Assembly: GCA_963678445.1 (NCBI GenBank)
Contig: OY782877.1
Span: forward strand, 1,054,001-1,118,000
Length of the DNA: 64,000 nucleotides
Direction of reading: 5' to 3'
Origin: G963678445 sp963678445
GTDB taxonomy: Bacteria > Hydrogenedentota > Hydrogenedentia > Hydrogenedentales > G963678445
The notes beneath the pieces are model-generated. The model had not been told where the DNA came from. It saw nothing but the letters and a program-made list of their open reading frames with translations, and made no database searches. The first letter of the stretch is position 1. Each line of letters opens with the position of its first letter. Position numbers and translations under genes: made by a program. Positions 8,895 through 19,192 of this stretch are shown piece after piece.

Positions 8895-9266
8895 TTATGG
8901 GGATTCCAACAAGCTAACAATGCTATTGAGTAACTCTTTGATATCTACCGGTTTTGAAAAGGTTCGCTGCGCCCCCAAACGATGCGCAAGCTCAAGATAG
9001 TTCTGTGGGTTGACTTTTCCCCCGCCGGAAATTGCAATAATCTTCACATCAGGCGTATGTTGCCGGATCTCCATGATGGTTTCGATTCCCTCCTTCTCCG
9101 GCATGACCAGATCAGTAATCACCAAATCCGGCTGTTCCGTGCAGAAACGGCGCAATCCTTCTCTGCCGTCCCCGGCTTCGCAAACTTCAAAGCCATTTCG
9201 CTCCAATGTCATACGAAGCATCAAGCGAATCTGCTCATCATCATCAATTACTAGAATTCGCTTCAC
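8895..9266 (-). CDS. Single-domain response regulator (CheY-like)
   Basis: 123 aa, one receiver domain with no output domain: VIDDDE acidic pocket, phosphoacceptor in LVITDLVMP, Ser at the switch position (AISGGG) and Lys in FSKPVD. GTG start, with AGAAGGGATAGG upstream; it begins 3 bp after the stop of the preceding kinase gene (9270). Placed between two hybrid kinases, it is likely a shuttle or diffusible receiver in their relay. Confidence 0.93.
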   Translation of the reverse strand: MKRILVIDDDEQIRLMLRMTLERNGFEVCEAGDGREGLRRFCTEQPDLVITDLVMPEKEGIETIMEIRQHTPDVKIIAISGGGKVNPQNYLELAHRLGAQRTFSKPVDIKELLNSIVSLLESP

Positions 9267-9269
9267 AAC

Positions 9270-11573
9270 CTATCCCTTCTCCCGTCCTGCATTCAATGCA
9301 CGGCGAATTGCGCATGCCAGTGCATAAGGCGTAACGGCGCCTTTCAATGCAGTTGTTTCTAAACCATTCTCCTCTCCTGCCGTACTACAGAGTACAAGCG
9401 GGATTTGTGAATCTCGTGCACGCAACACTTCGATAAAGCGCTTTATCGCCATGCCATGCACCCGGCGTCCTACCACCATCACATCATATTCCGGCTGCTG
9501 TTCAAAGCAGGCCAAGCCTTCCTCTGCCGATATTTCTGTGCGCACTTTGTACCCCAACGCCTCCAAAACCATACGCATATAAACCATTTCCTGGTCATCA
9601 CCGTCCACCAGCAGAACACGTTCGTGTGAGGCCGCATGTGGCGCATCAGAAAAAGATTGTACATCCGATACGCTTTCTTCTTTAAACAAGGGTAGGAAGA
9701 CCCGAACTACTGTCCCCTCATTGACACGGCTGTCCACTACAATCCCACCCCCTAAACTCGCCACCAGACCATGCACCATCGATAAACCCAAACCCACCCC
9801 TTCACCCATTTCCTGTGTCGTAAAATACGGTTCAAAAACCCGGCTACAGGTTTCCTCATTCATCCCGACCCCCGTATCAGACACTTCGATACAGGCATAA
9901 TCACCGGAAATAACCCCCGCTGTGGCGGCACTGGCCTCATCCAGTTGCACCTCTTTCAGGGAAAGTGCCAAGATCCCCCCCTCCTGCTCCATCGAACGCA
10001 ATCCATTGGTGCATAGATTAAGCACTATCTGCTGCACTTCCACCGCAGCAGCATATATCCATCCACAGTCCTTGGAAATTGCACGACGCAAACGCACATC
10101 CAGTGGCACCGAACCACGCAATAAGGACAGCGCTCCCTTCATCACCGGTGGTAGATACAGTGGAGCGCGCTCCCCCTGTTGCTGTTGACTGAAAGTGAGC
10201 AACTGTTTCACTAAATCCGCCGCACGCTGCAATGCAATCAGTTCCTGCTGCAGACAAATCGCTACATGCCCCCCTTCCTCTACATCGGACAGTGCCAGCT
10301 CAGAAAAACCACGGGCGGCAAAAAGAATGTTATTGAAATCATGGGCCACGCCTCCAGCCAATGTACCCACCATCTCCAGATTTTGCGCTTGGCGCAATCG
10401 TTCCCGCAAATACTCCGCGCGCTTTTGATGGGAGATGTCCACATACGCTCCCAAAACTCCCTCAAACTTACCTGAGGATGTTCTCAGCACACGTTGGGTA
10501 ACAATAAACCAAGCTTGTTGACCATCTTCTTTCTCAATGCAACACTCCTCCTCCATCACCTCACCTTGTTCCAGAAACCGATCCCACATCACGTATAGCC
10601 GCTCAAAATCACGCTGTGGCAGCTCTGCATCAGAGCATCCCACAATGGCATCGGGGTGGGGCAGACCTACGTCCAGCGCAAACGGCAAGTTACACCCCAA
10701 GTATTTTTGTCCGCGATCTTTCCAGAAAACGCGCACCGGCACTGTATCCAACACTATTTGTAATAAAGACTCCGAACGCCGCCGCGCTGCTTCCAATTGT
10801 TTTAACGACGTAACATCGCGTGCAATATGGATACAGCCCACTTGTCTTCCATCGGGCTCATTCAATGGCGATGTCGAAACTAAAAAATGTCCCCCTAACC
10901 GAGGCTCGTCAACCTCCTCCATATGCGGCTTCCCATCTGCAAGCAAGCGCGTGTGAGGACATATATTCAACGGGCGGTCTTTCCCATGCACACAGGCATA
11001 GCATTTCTGGCCAATGGCATCTTCGGCATTCATTCCCAACGCATCCGCCATCGCCTTATTCATACGAACAATATTGTACGAAGTATCTAATATACAAATC
11101 GGATCCGGGATATGATCCAAGGCCCGCCGCCATAACAAGGGGGACTGCAAGGCATTTTCCTGCGTCACTTGTCCCGCATCCAACAGCGATGCGACGCCAT
11201 GACTTTTAGACGACAAGGCTTCTTTGCGCATCTCAATGGAGAGCAACACATGGTGTAGCACCTCGCGCGATGTCGGCAGCGTCAACATATCCCAGCCCCC
11301 TGCCAATCCTGCTATTTCTACCCCTTCGGGCAACAAAACCACTATGGGCAAACGCGCCTCCTCCGCTAGAAAAAGCATCTCACGCCATTCATACTCCGAC
11401 AGCAGGCCCTGTTCTACAAAACAAAGAAACGGCGAAAAAACAGCGAGACGTTCCAGAAAAGCTGAAGGTTGCTGCAACCATTCCAAGCGCCATCCTTCTT
11501 CCTTCAACAGGCCTTCCAGGGCTTTCTGCCGGTTCTGCGCCACGATTACTACATGTTTGCACAGTGTACTCAA
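9270..11573 (-). CDS. Histidine kinase with PAS domains and two pseudo-receivers
   Basis: 767 aa, TTG start, soluble. Residues about 7-115 have the receiver outline (HVVIVAQNRQKALEGLL) but FVEQG stands where the phosphorylatable Asp is expected and no KP follows. PAS regions lie at about 150-265 (DPICILDTSYNIVRMNKAM) and about 275-390; the kinase core has GGVAHDFNNILFAARGF with the phosphoaccepting His, NLCTNGLRSMEQEGG, DTGVGM and GEGVGLGL. The C-terminal receiver (VLLVDGDDQE) reads MVVGRRVHG at the Asp site, so Asp is Gly, and lacks the conserved Lys. Both receivers are thus probably not phosphorylated. Sits between the other kinases, 3 bp upstream of a single receiver gene. Confidence 0.9.
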   Translation of the reverse strand: MSTLCKHVVIVAQNRQKALEGLLKEEGWRLEWLQQPSAFLERLAVFSPFLCFVEQGLLSEYEWREMLFLAEEARLPIVVLLPEGVEIAGLAGGWDMLTLPTSREVLHHVLLSIEMRKEALSSKSHGVASLLDAGQVTQENALQSPLLWRRALDHIPDPICILDTSYNIVRMNKAMADALGMNAEDAIGQKCYACVHGKDRPLNICPHTRLLADGKPHMEEVDEPRLGGHFLVSTSPLNEPDGRQVGCIHIARDVTSLKQLEAARRRSESLLQIVLDTVPVRVFWKDRGQKYLGCNLPFALDVGLPHPDAIVGCSDAELPQRDFERLYVMWDRFLEQGEVMEEECCIEKEDGQQAWFIVTQRVLRTSSGKFEGVLGAYVDISHQKRAEYLRERLRQAQNLEMVGTLAGGVAHDFNNILFAARGFSELALSDVEEGGHVAICLQQELIALQRAADLVKQLLTFSQQQQGERAPLYLPPVMKGALSLLRGSVPLDVRLRRAISKDCGWIYAAAVEVQQIVLNLCTNGLRSMEQEGGILALSLKEVQLDEASAATAGVISGDYACIEVSDTGVGMNEETCSRVFEPYFTTQEMGEGVGLGLSMVHGLVASLGGGIVVDSRVNEGTVVRVFLPLFKEESVSDVQSFSDAPHAASHERVLLVDGDDQEMVYMRMVLEALGYKVRTEISAEEGLACFEQQPEYDVMVVGRRVHGMAIKRFIEVLRARDSQIPLVLCSTAGEENGLETTALKGAVTPYALACAIRRALNAGREKG

Positions 11574-11643
11574 AACTACTCACATACCCTTTCCCTACCT
11601 GCAAGACAATTCTTATCATAGTGCGCGTTCATAATACTCCTCC

Positions 11644-14400
11644 CTATGAACCAACGGGGAAGAAGAGACGAAAACACGCTCCTTCTCCCACCGCGCTGCG
11701 CACATCTACCGTTCCCTTGTGACTACGCACTATTCCCAGCAAGGCAGCTAAACCCAACCCACGCCCCGTGAATTTCGTCGTAAAAAAGGGGTCGAACAAA
11801 CGCATTTTTGTATCCCCATCCATCCCGACCCCAGAGTCAGACACCTCCAAAAAAACATAGTCCCCCGCTGAAACGGTCTCATGTAAAAACGTTTCTTCCA
11901 AAAAAGCGACATCGCAGTAACGCTCCCCCGTTACGATCGAAATCCATCCCCTTTCCTGCCCGATAGCTTCAGAGGCGTTCGTTACCAGGCTCAGGATACA
12001 CTGGCGCAATTGCGCCGGGTCCGCCTCAAGCGACGGCAGCCCCGACTTCAGGGAATAGTTTAATGTAACCGATTTCGGCACTTCCTCTTGTAAAAGCCCT
12101 TGCAAATCCCGCACCATCTGCGACAGATCCACCGATTCTATTGCATCCCGACCCTGTCCCACATAGGTCAACATCAGCGCACTCAACTCCGCTGCACGAC
12201 GCGCCACCTGATTTGCCGCCACAATACACTTCCGCGCAGCGCTCTCCTCCGACAATTCTTCCAATGCGAGATCGGTATAGCCCAATAGCGACATCAGCGA
12301 GTTGTTGAAATTATGCGCTACCGCCCCCGCCATCACCCCCAAACTCTTCAGCTTCTGGCTTTGCTGCATCTGCTTTTCCAGGACCTGCTGTCGTTGATAG
12401 GCCTGTTTCAACCGCGTAGTATCTGGAAATACGGCGATGCTCGCAATAATCTTTCCATCTTCACGCCGCACCGGCGCCGTATTCAACAATATCCATCGCT
12501 TTTCTTCTCTTCCCTCTTCCTCCTCATGCCCCATCTGCATCTCCATATTCTTCGTTACCACCCCCTCGCGTAACGCACGCACCAATGGCCATTCTTGTAG
12601 TGCGCACAAGGTGCCATCGGGATGATACAGCCGCCACGGCAGTTCCTCTACCTGCAAGTCCAAGGCATAGCCCTCCTCCTCCACCCCAAAGGCAATCCGC
12701 AAGGCCGCTGCGTTGGCCAAACGCACCCTTTCGCCCTCTGCCTCCACCACAACCACCCCTGCCGGCGTTTCATTCAGCGCAGCCAGCAAGAGCGCCTGCG
12801 CCTCTGCCAACTGCTCCTGTGCATGCTTACGCTGCGTAATATCATTCCCCACCGACAAAACTTCGCGCAGCATCCCCCTGTCATCCAGCACCCCTTTATG
12901 CGTCCAGAAAACCCAAGCCTGACGGCCATCACGACAGACATGCAGCGATTCCCCACTACCCGAACGCTCTGGATGCGCCTGAAGTTCATTCAAAATTTCC
13001 GCAAACGGATCCGCGTCAGCCTCATTACGCACCCCCAATATCGCCCCAAAAAGCTTCCCCACCACCTCCTCCTGTGCATATCCAAAAAAGGACTGCGCAA
13101 ACTCGTTAAAAAAAGTAACACGACCTTGGAGATCCATACGGAGAATAATACTGTTGGCATTTTGCACCAACTCACGATACATGCTACGACTTTCCAACAA
13201 CGCCCGTTCCGCCGCCTTCCGCGCTGTCACATCCCGTACGACAGAAAGACTCATCCGCTTGCCCGCAGTGTCCTCCATCATCACACAATCCAGCAGCACA
13301 TCGATCACTTCGCCCGTTTTCTTGACGTACTGGTACGCGACCTCTTCCACCTTGCCCACCGCCCAGAAATGAGGCAGCACTTCCTCACTCGCACGCTTCG
13401 CAGAAGACTCCGTCATCACCATACCCACCGGTTTTCCCATCACCTCCTCCCGCGTGTAGCCCATCACCTTCTCCCACTTACTATTCACATTGCAAAACAG
13501 GCCCGCCTCATCGATCGAGTGCATCATCACTGGCGCTTCCTGATAAATCCGACGAAAATCCGCTTCACTGCGACGCAACGCCACAGTCCGCTCCTCCAGA
13601 AGATCCTCAATATGCAATAAAGCACATTCATGCAAGGCGTTTTCGCATAGCGCCACCAAATATTCCGGTTCAAAAGGTTTTCGCAGATAGGCGCTCGCAC
13701 CCGCTTTCATCCAGCGCAATGCCAACTCTGTATCCGGATCTACGGTCATCATCACCACCACCGCCAAAGGATTCTTCTTCTTAAACTCCCGCAGCAACAC
13801 CTCCCCCGTCATATCCGGCAAATAATAATCCAGCACCACAATCTCAGGAGAACAGCGTTCAAAAAGTACGCGCGCCTCATCGCCTCGCATACACGCATGC
13901 GTTTCATACGCATGCATACGAAAGGCCTGGGCTATCTGTTCCAAAACAACTCCACTGTCCTCCACCACCAAAACCTTCGGATGGAAAGCCACTATCTCCC
14001 CCGCCAGCACCTGTTCCACGGTGCGGGAAAAATCTCCCGGCGAAACCGGCACAGATAAAAAGGCATTCGCCCCCAAATCCGTCGACAACTGTCGCGCATT
14101 CATTCCCGCAAAGGTAGCTGAAACCACCAGAATCGGCACCGCATTAAATGCAACATAGGCCGGAGAACGTAATAAACGGCAAAAACGCCACCCATCCAGC
14201 CCCGGCATATGCAGATCAGTTACGATTAACGCTGGCGGTCCTTCGGACACTAACAACGATAAAGCCTTCTCCGCCCGATCCACCAGCACCGCCTCGATAT
14301 TCATTTTCTCCAAATGCCTGCCCAATACCCGAAGCTGTACTAGATCATCGTTAACCACCATAGCAACAGGCTTCAAGCTATCTCCAGGCCTATCAGACAT
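11644..14400 (-). CDS. Histidine kinase, REC-REC-PAS-PAS-PAS-HK
   Basis: 918 aa, soluble. Tandem N-terminal receivers: the first (about 11-130) has VVNDD and TDLHMPGLDGW but LSVPV where KP is expected; the second (about 140-258) is canonical (VVEDSG, LDYYLPDMTG, RKPFEP). Three PAS regions follow (MHSIDEAGLFCNVNSKWEKV; ILRMDLQGRVTFFNEFA; a third before the coil). Kinase core: GAVAHNFNNSLMSLLGYTD with the His, SLVTNASEAIG, DSGVGMDG, GRGLGLAALLG. ATG start after AAGGGAG. The receiver-receiver-PAS head is closely similar to that of the 1334-aa kinase at 14862, so the two arose by duplication; here the C-terminal receiver and Hpt modules are absent. Confidence 0.92.
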   Translation of the reverse strand: MSDRPGDSLKPVAMVVNDDLVQLRVLGRHLEKMNIEAVLVDRAEKALSLLVSEGPPALIVTDLHMPGLDGWRFCRLLRSPAYVAFNAVPILVVSATFAGMNARQLSTDLGANAFLSVPVSPGDFSRTVEQVLAGEIVAFHPKVLVVEDSGVVLEQIAQAFRMHAYETHACMRGDEARVLFERCSPEIVVLDYYLPDMTGEVLLREFKKKNPLAVVVMMTVDPDTELALRWMKAGASAYLRKPFEPEYLVALCENALHECALLHIEDLLEERTVALRRSEADFRRIYQEAPVMMHSIDEAGLFCNVNSKWEKVMGYTREEVMGKPVGMVMTESSAKRASEEVLPHFWAVGKVEEVAYQYVKKTGEVIDVLLDCVMMEDTAGKRMSLSVVRDVTARKAAERALLESRSMYRELVQNANSIILRMDLQGRVTFFNEFAQSFFGYAQEEVVGKLFGAILGVRNEADADPFAEILNELQAHPERSGSGESLHVCRDGRQAWVFWTHKGVLDDRGMLREVLSVGNDITQRKHAQEQLAEAQALLLAALNETPAGVVVVEAEGERVRLANAAALRIAFGVEEEGYALDLQVEELPWRLYHPDGTLCALQEWPLVRALREGVVTKNMEMQMGHEEEEGREEKRWILLNTAPVRREDGKIIASIAVFPDTTRLKQAYQRQQVLEKQMQQSQKLKSLGVMAGAVAHNFNNSLMSLLGYTDLALEELSEESAARKCIVAANQVARRAAELSALMLTYVGQGRDAIESVDLSQMVRDLQGLLQEEVPKSVTLNYSLKSGLPSLEADPAQLRQCILSLVTNASEAIGQERGWISIVTGERYCDVAFLEETFLHETVSAGDYVFLEVSDSGVGMDGDTKMRLFDPFFTTKFTGRGLGLAALLGIVRSHKGTVDVRSAVGEGACFRLFFPVGS

Positions 14401-14428
14401 AAACGTACTCCCTTAATCGGCTTTACCT

Positions 14429-14836
14429 TTATGCATCCTCATTGATAAACAATCCCAGCTTTCGCATCAACGCAAGCAACTTCTCCTTCTCAATCGGCTT
14501 GGTGAGATACCCATCGCACATCTCCCGAAACGCCTGAATCACATTCGCCGAATCCCGCAACGCTGTTGTCATCACGATCTTCGTACCCTGCCCCAGCAAT
14601 ATACCCTTAGCCTCCTCCGCCGCACGAATCTTCTTCAAGGCCACCTGGCCATCCATCTTCGGCATCATAATGTCCAAACATATCAGGTCATACGGAGAGC
14701 CCTGCGCCAACGCAGCCAGTGCTGCCTCCACTGCTTCCTCACCGTTTACCGCGATATGGCACTCGCCATACGGTGACAACAATCGTTGCAACAACGAACG
14801 ACTCGTAAAATCATCTTCTACAATTAAAATCTGCAT
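14429..14836 (-). CDS. Single-domain response regulator (CheY-like)
   Basis: 135 aa from the ATG at 14836 (MQILIVEDDFTSRSLLQ), chosen because GAGGGAG precedes it and it lies just past the stop of the upstream kinase; the open frame extends 19 codons further without family resemblance. Receiver residues: VEDDF, LICLDIMMPKMDG, TTALRDS, LTKPIEK. It is a close paralogue of the receiver at 19193-19609, sharing the LLSPYG and VNGEEA stretches. It sits between the two large REC-REC-PAS kinases and is the likely phosphate acceptor of one or both. Confidence 0.93.
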   Translation of the reverse strand: MQILIVEDDFTSRSLLQRLLSPYGECHIAVNGEEAVEAALAALAQGSPYDLICLDIMMPKMDGQVALKKIRAAEEAKGILLGQGTKIVMTTALRDSANVIQAFREMCDGYLTKPIEKEKLLALMRKLGLFINEDA

Positions 14837-14861
14837 AGCTTCTCCCTCTCCCAAACGTTCT

Positions 14862-17800
14862 TCAGACATCTGAAATACGCTCCATAGCCACACGTCGAAA
14901 AAGATCCAACGCTTGTTCTAAACTATCTACCCCCGCTACCGCCTTTGTAAAATCATGACCATGCACCCAGCGCGACAGGCGTACCAGCTGCGCCTCCAGG
15001 CCGACCGCGCCTACAGTAGAAGCCGCGCCACGCAAAGAATGGATTGCCTTGCGTGCCTCCGCCTCTGAATTGGCATCCAAAGCTTTACGCAATATAACCA
15101 CATAGCCCGGCGCTTCCTTCAAGAAGGTATCCACCACCCCACGCAGCAAATCCACATCATCACCCAGTCTGGACAATACCGCCTCATACGAAAAGACCTC
15201 CTCCTCACCCACCACCTCCGGTTCCTCCGCTATGGCAACCTCTGTATCCGCCACCACATCAGACACCGTCTCCGAGCTACGCCGCGACGACAAATAGCGC
15301 TCCGTCATCTCCGCCAAAGCCGCAGGCGATACCGGCTTGGAGATATAGTCATCCATCTGCGCCTCCATACAACGCTCCTTATCCCCCTTCATCGCATACG
15401 CCGTCATCGCGACAATAGGCGTACGCCGCCGCTCCCCCTCCAACAAACGAATCTGCGCCGTCGCTCCGAAACCATCCAATATCGGCATCTGGCAATCCAT
15501 AAAGATCAGATCAAAAGGTTGGGCCTGATGTACACGCAGGGCCTCCTCCCCATTGCCGACACACTGTGGCTGAAAGCCCAGTTTCTCCAAAAGCTTTATG
15601 GCCACCTGCTGATTCGTCACATTATCTTCTGCAATTAAAATACGGGCCTGGCGACGCGCATCCTCCGCCAACGTATGCCGTGTCAACAGCGAGCTCTTCT
15701 CTCCCCCCACCTTCTCCGCCGACGGCGCGCCCAAAATCTTCGCCAACGCCTGTACAAGATGACCATGTCGCACCGGCTGTGTCAAATAGGCGCGATAACC
15801 CAAGGCTTGACACTCCGCCGCTTCTCCCCGTCGCCCCGCACCTGTCAACAAGACCAATGCCGTCTTGGCCAGCCTCTCCTCCTCCCGGACCGCTCGCGCC
15901 AGCACATGCTGATCAGACAACGGGTCCTCCATTCCCACTATTAACACATCAAATGGACGCCCCTTATTCAATGCCTCCCGCAACAAAACCAATCCTACAC
16001 GTTCATTGGGTGCTTCGACCACTTCTCCCCCCAACGCTGCCACCTGCATCCGCACCACATTTCGGCTCGCTTTATTGCTGTCCACCACCAAAAACGAACG
16101 TTGTCGTATAATTTCCAATCCTGGCGCCAGCTCCACCGCCCCTTCCTGTTGTTTCTCAAACAACGCTGTAAAAGAAAACGTCGTGCCCCGCCCTTCCTCA
16201 CTTGTTGCCGACAAAGTCCCCTTCATCAACTCCACCAAACGCCGAGAAATCGTCAACCCCAGCCCCGTCCCCCCAAACTTACGCGTGGTCGAGGCGTCCA
16301 ACTGGGAAAACGGCTCAAATAAACGTTCCAAACGTTCCTGTGCGATACCAATGCCCGTATCATGCACCGAAAAAGACAGGCGCACATTACGCATCGTCTC
16401 CTGCTTCACCCCCACTCGAATCGTCACTCCACCCTCCTTCGTAAACTTGAGCGCATTATCCGCCAGATTCAGCAGCACCTGTCGCAAACGCCCCGGATCA
16501 CCCCGCAATAACGAAGGACTTTCCGGATGCACCAGGCAATGCAGGCCTAACCCCTTCTCCTGCGCCCGAAATGACAACACATCCACCACCTCATCCACCG
16601 CAACCCGCAAATCAAAATCAATGTTTTCCAGGTCTAACTTACCTGCTTCAATCTTCGAAAAATCCAAAATATCATTTATCAACGTCAACAAGGAATCCGC
16701 CGAACTACGCACAATCTGTGCATAGGAGCGCTGTTGTTCACCCAGCTCCGTATCCAGCAACAAACCTGTCATCCCAATCACCCCATTCATCGGTGTACGG
16801 ATCTCATGGCTCATATTCGCTAGAAATTCACTCTTGGCGCGATTCGCATACTCCGCCTCCAAAGCCATCCGGTTTGCCCGCCGCATCGCCTGCTCCAGAT
16901 TACGATTCGCCGCCGCCGTCTCCTCCTTGGCCTGACGCAACGCATCCATCGCCTGACGACGCTCCGTTATGTTTCTCGAGGCTTGCACCACCAACACCGG
17001 TCGTCCGTCCGCATCTCGCGCTACGACACTCGACGTACACCAAAACACCAACGGCCCTTCCTTCGTGCGCACCTCCGTCTCATGCTCGTGTACCTGGCCA
17101 TCCTCAAATGTCTCCCGCACCGAGCATACCCCACAAAGACCTTCCCGATTCTTGTAGATCTCGCAACAGCGTTTACCTATCATATCCTCACCAAATAAAC
17201 GCAACGCCACATCATTGGCCCAGGCCACCCGAAAGTCCCTGTCCAGCATAACCAAGTTATCCGTCACTGCATCCAGAATCCCCGCCAGCTTTTCCTCGCT
17301 CGCCCGCAACGCCAACAAGGTTTTCTCCCGCTCCGAACGGTCATCCAGCATCCCCACCACCCCCCGCTCCTCCTCATTCTCCGGCGCCAGCAGATGGAAG
17401 ACGGCACGAATCGGCGTACGTTTCTCCCGATAGATAAAATCCCCCTCATACACCCCCGTCTCCCCCGCCAAAGCCGCCCGCAACGCCGCTTCAAAGCCCG
17501 GCTCCTGTCCCAGGGAAAACAGATTCATTCCATCCAGCACCTGGCGTTCTACACCAAAAATTCGCAGACATGCATCATTCGCCTCCACCACATCCCCCCC
17601 CTCATTCAATTGCATAATCCCTACCGGCGAATGGGCAAACAACATGCGGTAACGCGTCTCACTTTTTCGCAGCGAACGCTCCGTACGCAACGGTGCTGTT
17701 ACATCCCGCGCCAACCCTAACGCGACCGGCGCTCCTCCCTCCCCCACCGAGCGCACACAACTATAGGTAACATCCAGTACCTTCCCCTCTTTCGTACGAT

Positions 17801-18866
17801 ACGCAAAAGGCACGTCATACACCGCCTTACCCTGCTCTAACTCTGGCCACACCTCCCGCTGCGCCCGTTGCACCGAGGCCTCCGTCAAGCAGCAATCTAC
17901 CGGCTTTCCCACCATCTCCTGCGCCGTATAGCCCATCACATGCGCCCACTCCTGATTGACCTGCTGCGTGATCCCATTCTCATCAAAAAGTTGCAACATG
18001 ACCGGTGCAGCATCAAAAAAATTTTGCAGACGCATCTCCATACGCTGCAACTCCCGCGTACGCTGCTGCAACAGACTATCCACCTGCTTCAGCAGCATCT
18101 CATGCCGCGCCCGCTCACAAAGCTGCACCAAGTACTCCGGCTCAAAAGGTTTGCGCACATAGAGCGAAGCCCCCTTGCCCAAAACCCGCAGCGGCAACTC
18201 GGGCGCAGGATCCCCCGTTATAATCAGAAATATGGCATGGGGAGATTTCTCCTTCCAACGATGGAGTAGAACATCGCCTTCGGTACCTGGCAGATGATAA
18301 TCCAGCACCACAACCTCTGGCGTGTGACTGGCAAACAAGGCCGCTCCCTGCTCCGCATCCGCCGCCTCATAGACAGAATAGCGGTGACGCTCAAAGGCAT
18401 GTTGTAAAAGATACCGCTGCTTTTCGTCATCTTCCACCAGCAGAACACTCGGCATCCGCGGTGGCGGTGGCGACGACAACACCTGCGCTACCCGCTCCCT
18501 AAAACGTGCCCCATCCACCGGCAATGGTAAAAATGCATTAGCCCCCAAATCCGAAATTAAACGCTGCCCATGTTCTTCCGAAAAGGCCCCCGACGCCACC
18601 ATAATCGGCGTCTCGTTAAAACGCGCATAGTCCGGCGAACGCAGCAAACGACATAGTTCCCAACCATCTAAGCCCGGAAAATACAAATCCGTCAGAATCA
18701 ACGCCACCTCAGCCTCCTGCACCACATCTGATAGCATCTCCTCCACCGTCAAAAACACACACGCCTCCAGCGTCATGTCCCCGAGAAACGATTCAAACGC
18801 CCCCAATTGCGTTGCATCACTGCTTACGACCAGCACTTTTTTCGTTACCGGACTCCTCCCACCCAT
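14862..18866 (-). CDS. Hybrid kinase, REC-REC-PAS3-HK-pseudoREC-REC-Hpt
   Basis: About 1334 aa from the ATG at 18866 (preceded by AAGGTGGGC); the frame opens at a GTG at 18884. Order: receiver 1 (TDLYFPGLDGW, but LPLPV instead of KP), receiver 2 canonical (LLVEDDE, LDYHLPGTEG, RKPFEP), three PAS regions including a Cys-rich one (KRCCEIYKNREGLCGVC), coiled coil, HisKA with MSHEIRTPMNGVIG, ATPase (NLADNALKFT, DTGIGIAQ, GGTGLGLTISRR), a pseudo-receiver with LIVGMED at the Asp site, a canonical receiver (LIAEDN, FMDCQMPILDG, ISKPVS), and a C-terminal Hpt domain with AIHSLRGAAST. It can run a full BarA-type His-Asp-His relay alone and pass phosphate to the separate receivers beside it. Confidence 0.93.
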   Translation of the reverse strand: MGGRSPVTKKVLVVSSDATQLGAFESFLGDMTLEACVFLTVEEMLSDVVQEAEVALILTDLYFPGLDGWELCRLLRSPDYARFNETPIMVASGAFSEEHGQRLISDLGANAFLPLPVDGARFRERVAQVLSSPPPPRMPSVLLVEDDEKQRYLLQHAFERHRYSVYEAADAEQGAALFASHTPEVVVLDYHLPGTEGDVLLHRWKEKSPHAIFLIITGDPAPELPLRVLGKGASLYVRKPFEPEYLVQLCERARHEMLLKQVDSLLQQRTRELQRMEMRLQNFFDAAPVMLQLFDENGITQQVNQEWAHVMGYTAQEMVGKPVDCCLTEASVQRAQREVWPELEQGKAVYDVPFAYRTKEGKVLDVTYSCVRSVGEGGAPVALGLARDVTAPLRTERSLRKSETRYRMLFAHSPVGIMQLNEGGDVVEANDACLRIFGVERQVLDGMNLFSLGQEPGFEAALRAALAGETGVYEGDFIYREKRTPIRAVFHLLAPENEEERGVVGMLDDRSEREKTLLALRASEEKLAGILDAVTDNLVMLDRDFRVAWANDVALRLFGEDMIGKRCCEIYKNREGLCGVCSVRETFEDGQVHEHETEVRTKEGPLVFWCTSSVVARDADGRPVLVVQASRNITERRQAMDALRQAKEETAAANRNLEQAMRRANRMALEAEYANRAKSEFLANMSHEIRTPMNGVIGMTGLLLDTELGEQQRSYAQIVRSSADSLLTLINDILDFSKIEAGKLDLENIDFDLRVAVDEVVDVLSFRAQEKGLGLHCLVHPESPSLLRGDPGRLRQVLLNLADNALKFTKEGGVTIRVGVKQETMRNVRLSFSVHDTGIGIAQERLERLFEPFSQLDASTTRKFGGTGLGLTISRRLVELMKGTLSATSEEGRGTTFSFTALFEKQQEGAVELAPGLEIIRQRSFLVVDSNKASRNVVRMQVAALGGEVVEAPNERVGLVLLREALNKGRPFDVLIVGMEDPLSDQHVLARAVREEERLAKTALVLLTGAGRRGEAAECQALGYRAYLTQPVRHGHLVQALAKILGAPSAEKVGGEKSSLLTRHTLAEDARRQARILIAEDNVTNQQVAIKLLEKLGFQPQCVGNGEEALRVHQAQPFDLIFMDCQMPILDGFGATAQIRLLEGERRRTPIVAMTAYAMKGDKERCMEAQMDDYISKPVSPAALAEMTERYLSSRRSSETVSDVVADTEVAIAEEPEVVGEEEVFSYEAVLSRLGDDVDLLRGVVDTFLKEAPGYVVILRKALDANSEAEARKAIHSLRGAASTVGAVGLEAQLVRLSRWVHGHDFTKAVAGVDSLEQALDLFRRVAMERISDV

Positions 18867-18884
18867 ATCTGCCCACCTTACCAC

Positions 18885-19192
18885 GTCATATCAGGAAAGA
18901 ACACCATATATTCCCGATGCTAAAACGATCCAAAGATCGCAAGCAAGTGACCAAAGTCACAGACAATAGAACAATCGTCCCCGCTATCCTTGACCACTGC
19001 AAACTTCACTTCTCTACACTACACTTCTTTGCTTAGGGCGCTACACAGGTCCAGCAAGCACAACTACAGGGTCAAATTCTGCCCATGTCGTTCCTGGCCG
19101 CAGGATTCCTTTCTCGAAAACTCCCGAAATACAAGTCCCCACCCATTCGGCACCTGTCCGTCCACTATAATCTTATGCACTACAACTTTCTT
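18885..19192. other. Intergenic gap inside the signalling cluster
   Basis: 308 bp between the large hybrid kinase and the receiver at 19193, with no coding frame I can support. It contains a diverged copy of the hairpin repeat (18921-19012). The remainder shows no clear promoter or terminator. Confidence 0.5.
18921..19012 (+). repeat. Intergenic hairpin repeat, diverged copy
   Basis: Two hairpins, CGATC-CAAA-GATCG (18926-18939) and GTGAC-CAAA-GTCAC (18947-18960), stand where the common copies have GCGGTC-CAGC-GACCGC and GGTGGC-CAGC-GCCACC. Both arms of both stems have changed together and pairing is kept. The following CTATCCTTGACCACTGCAAA matches the body of the repeat. Confidence 0.8.
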
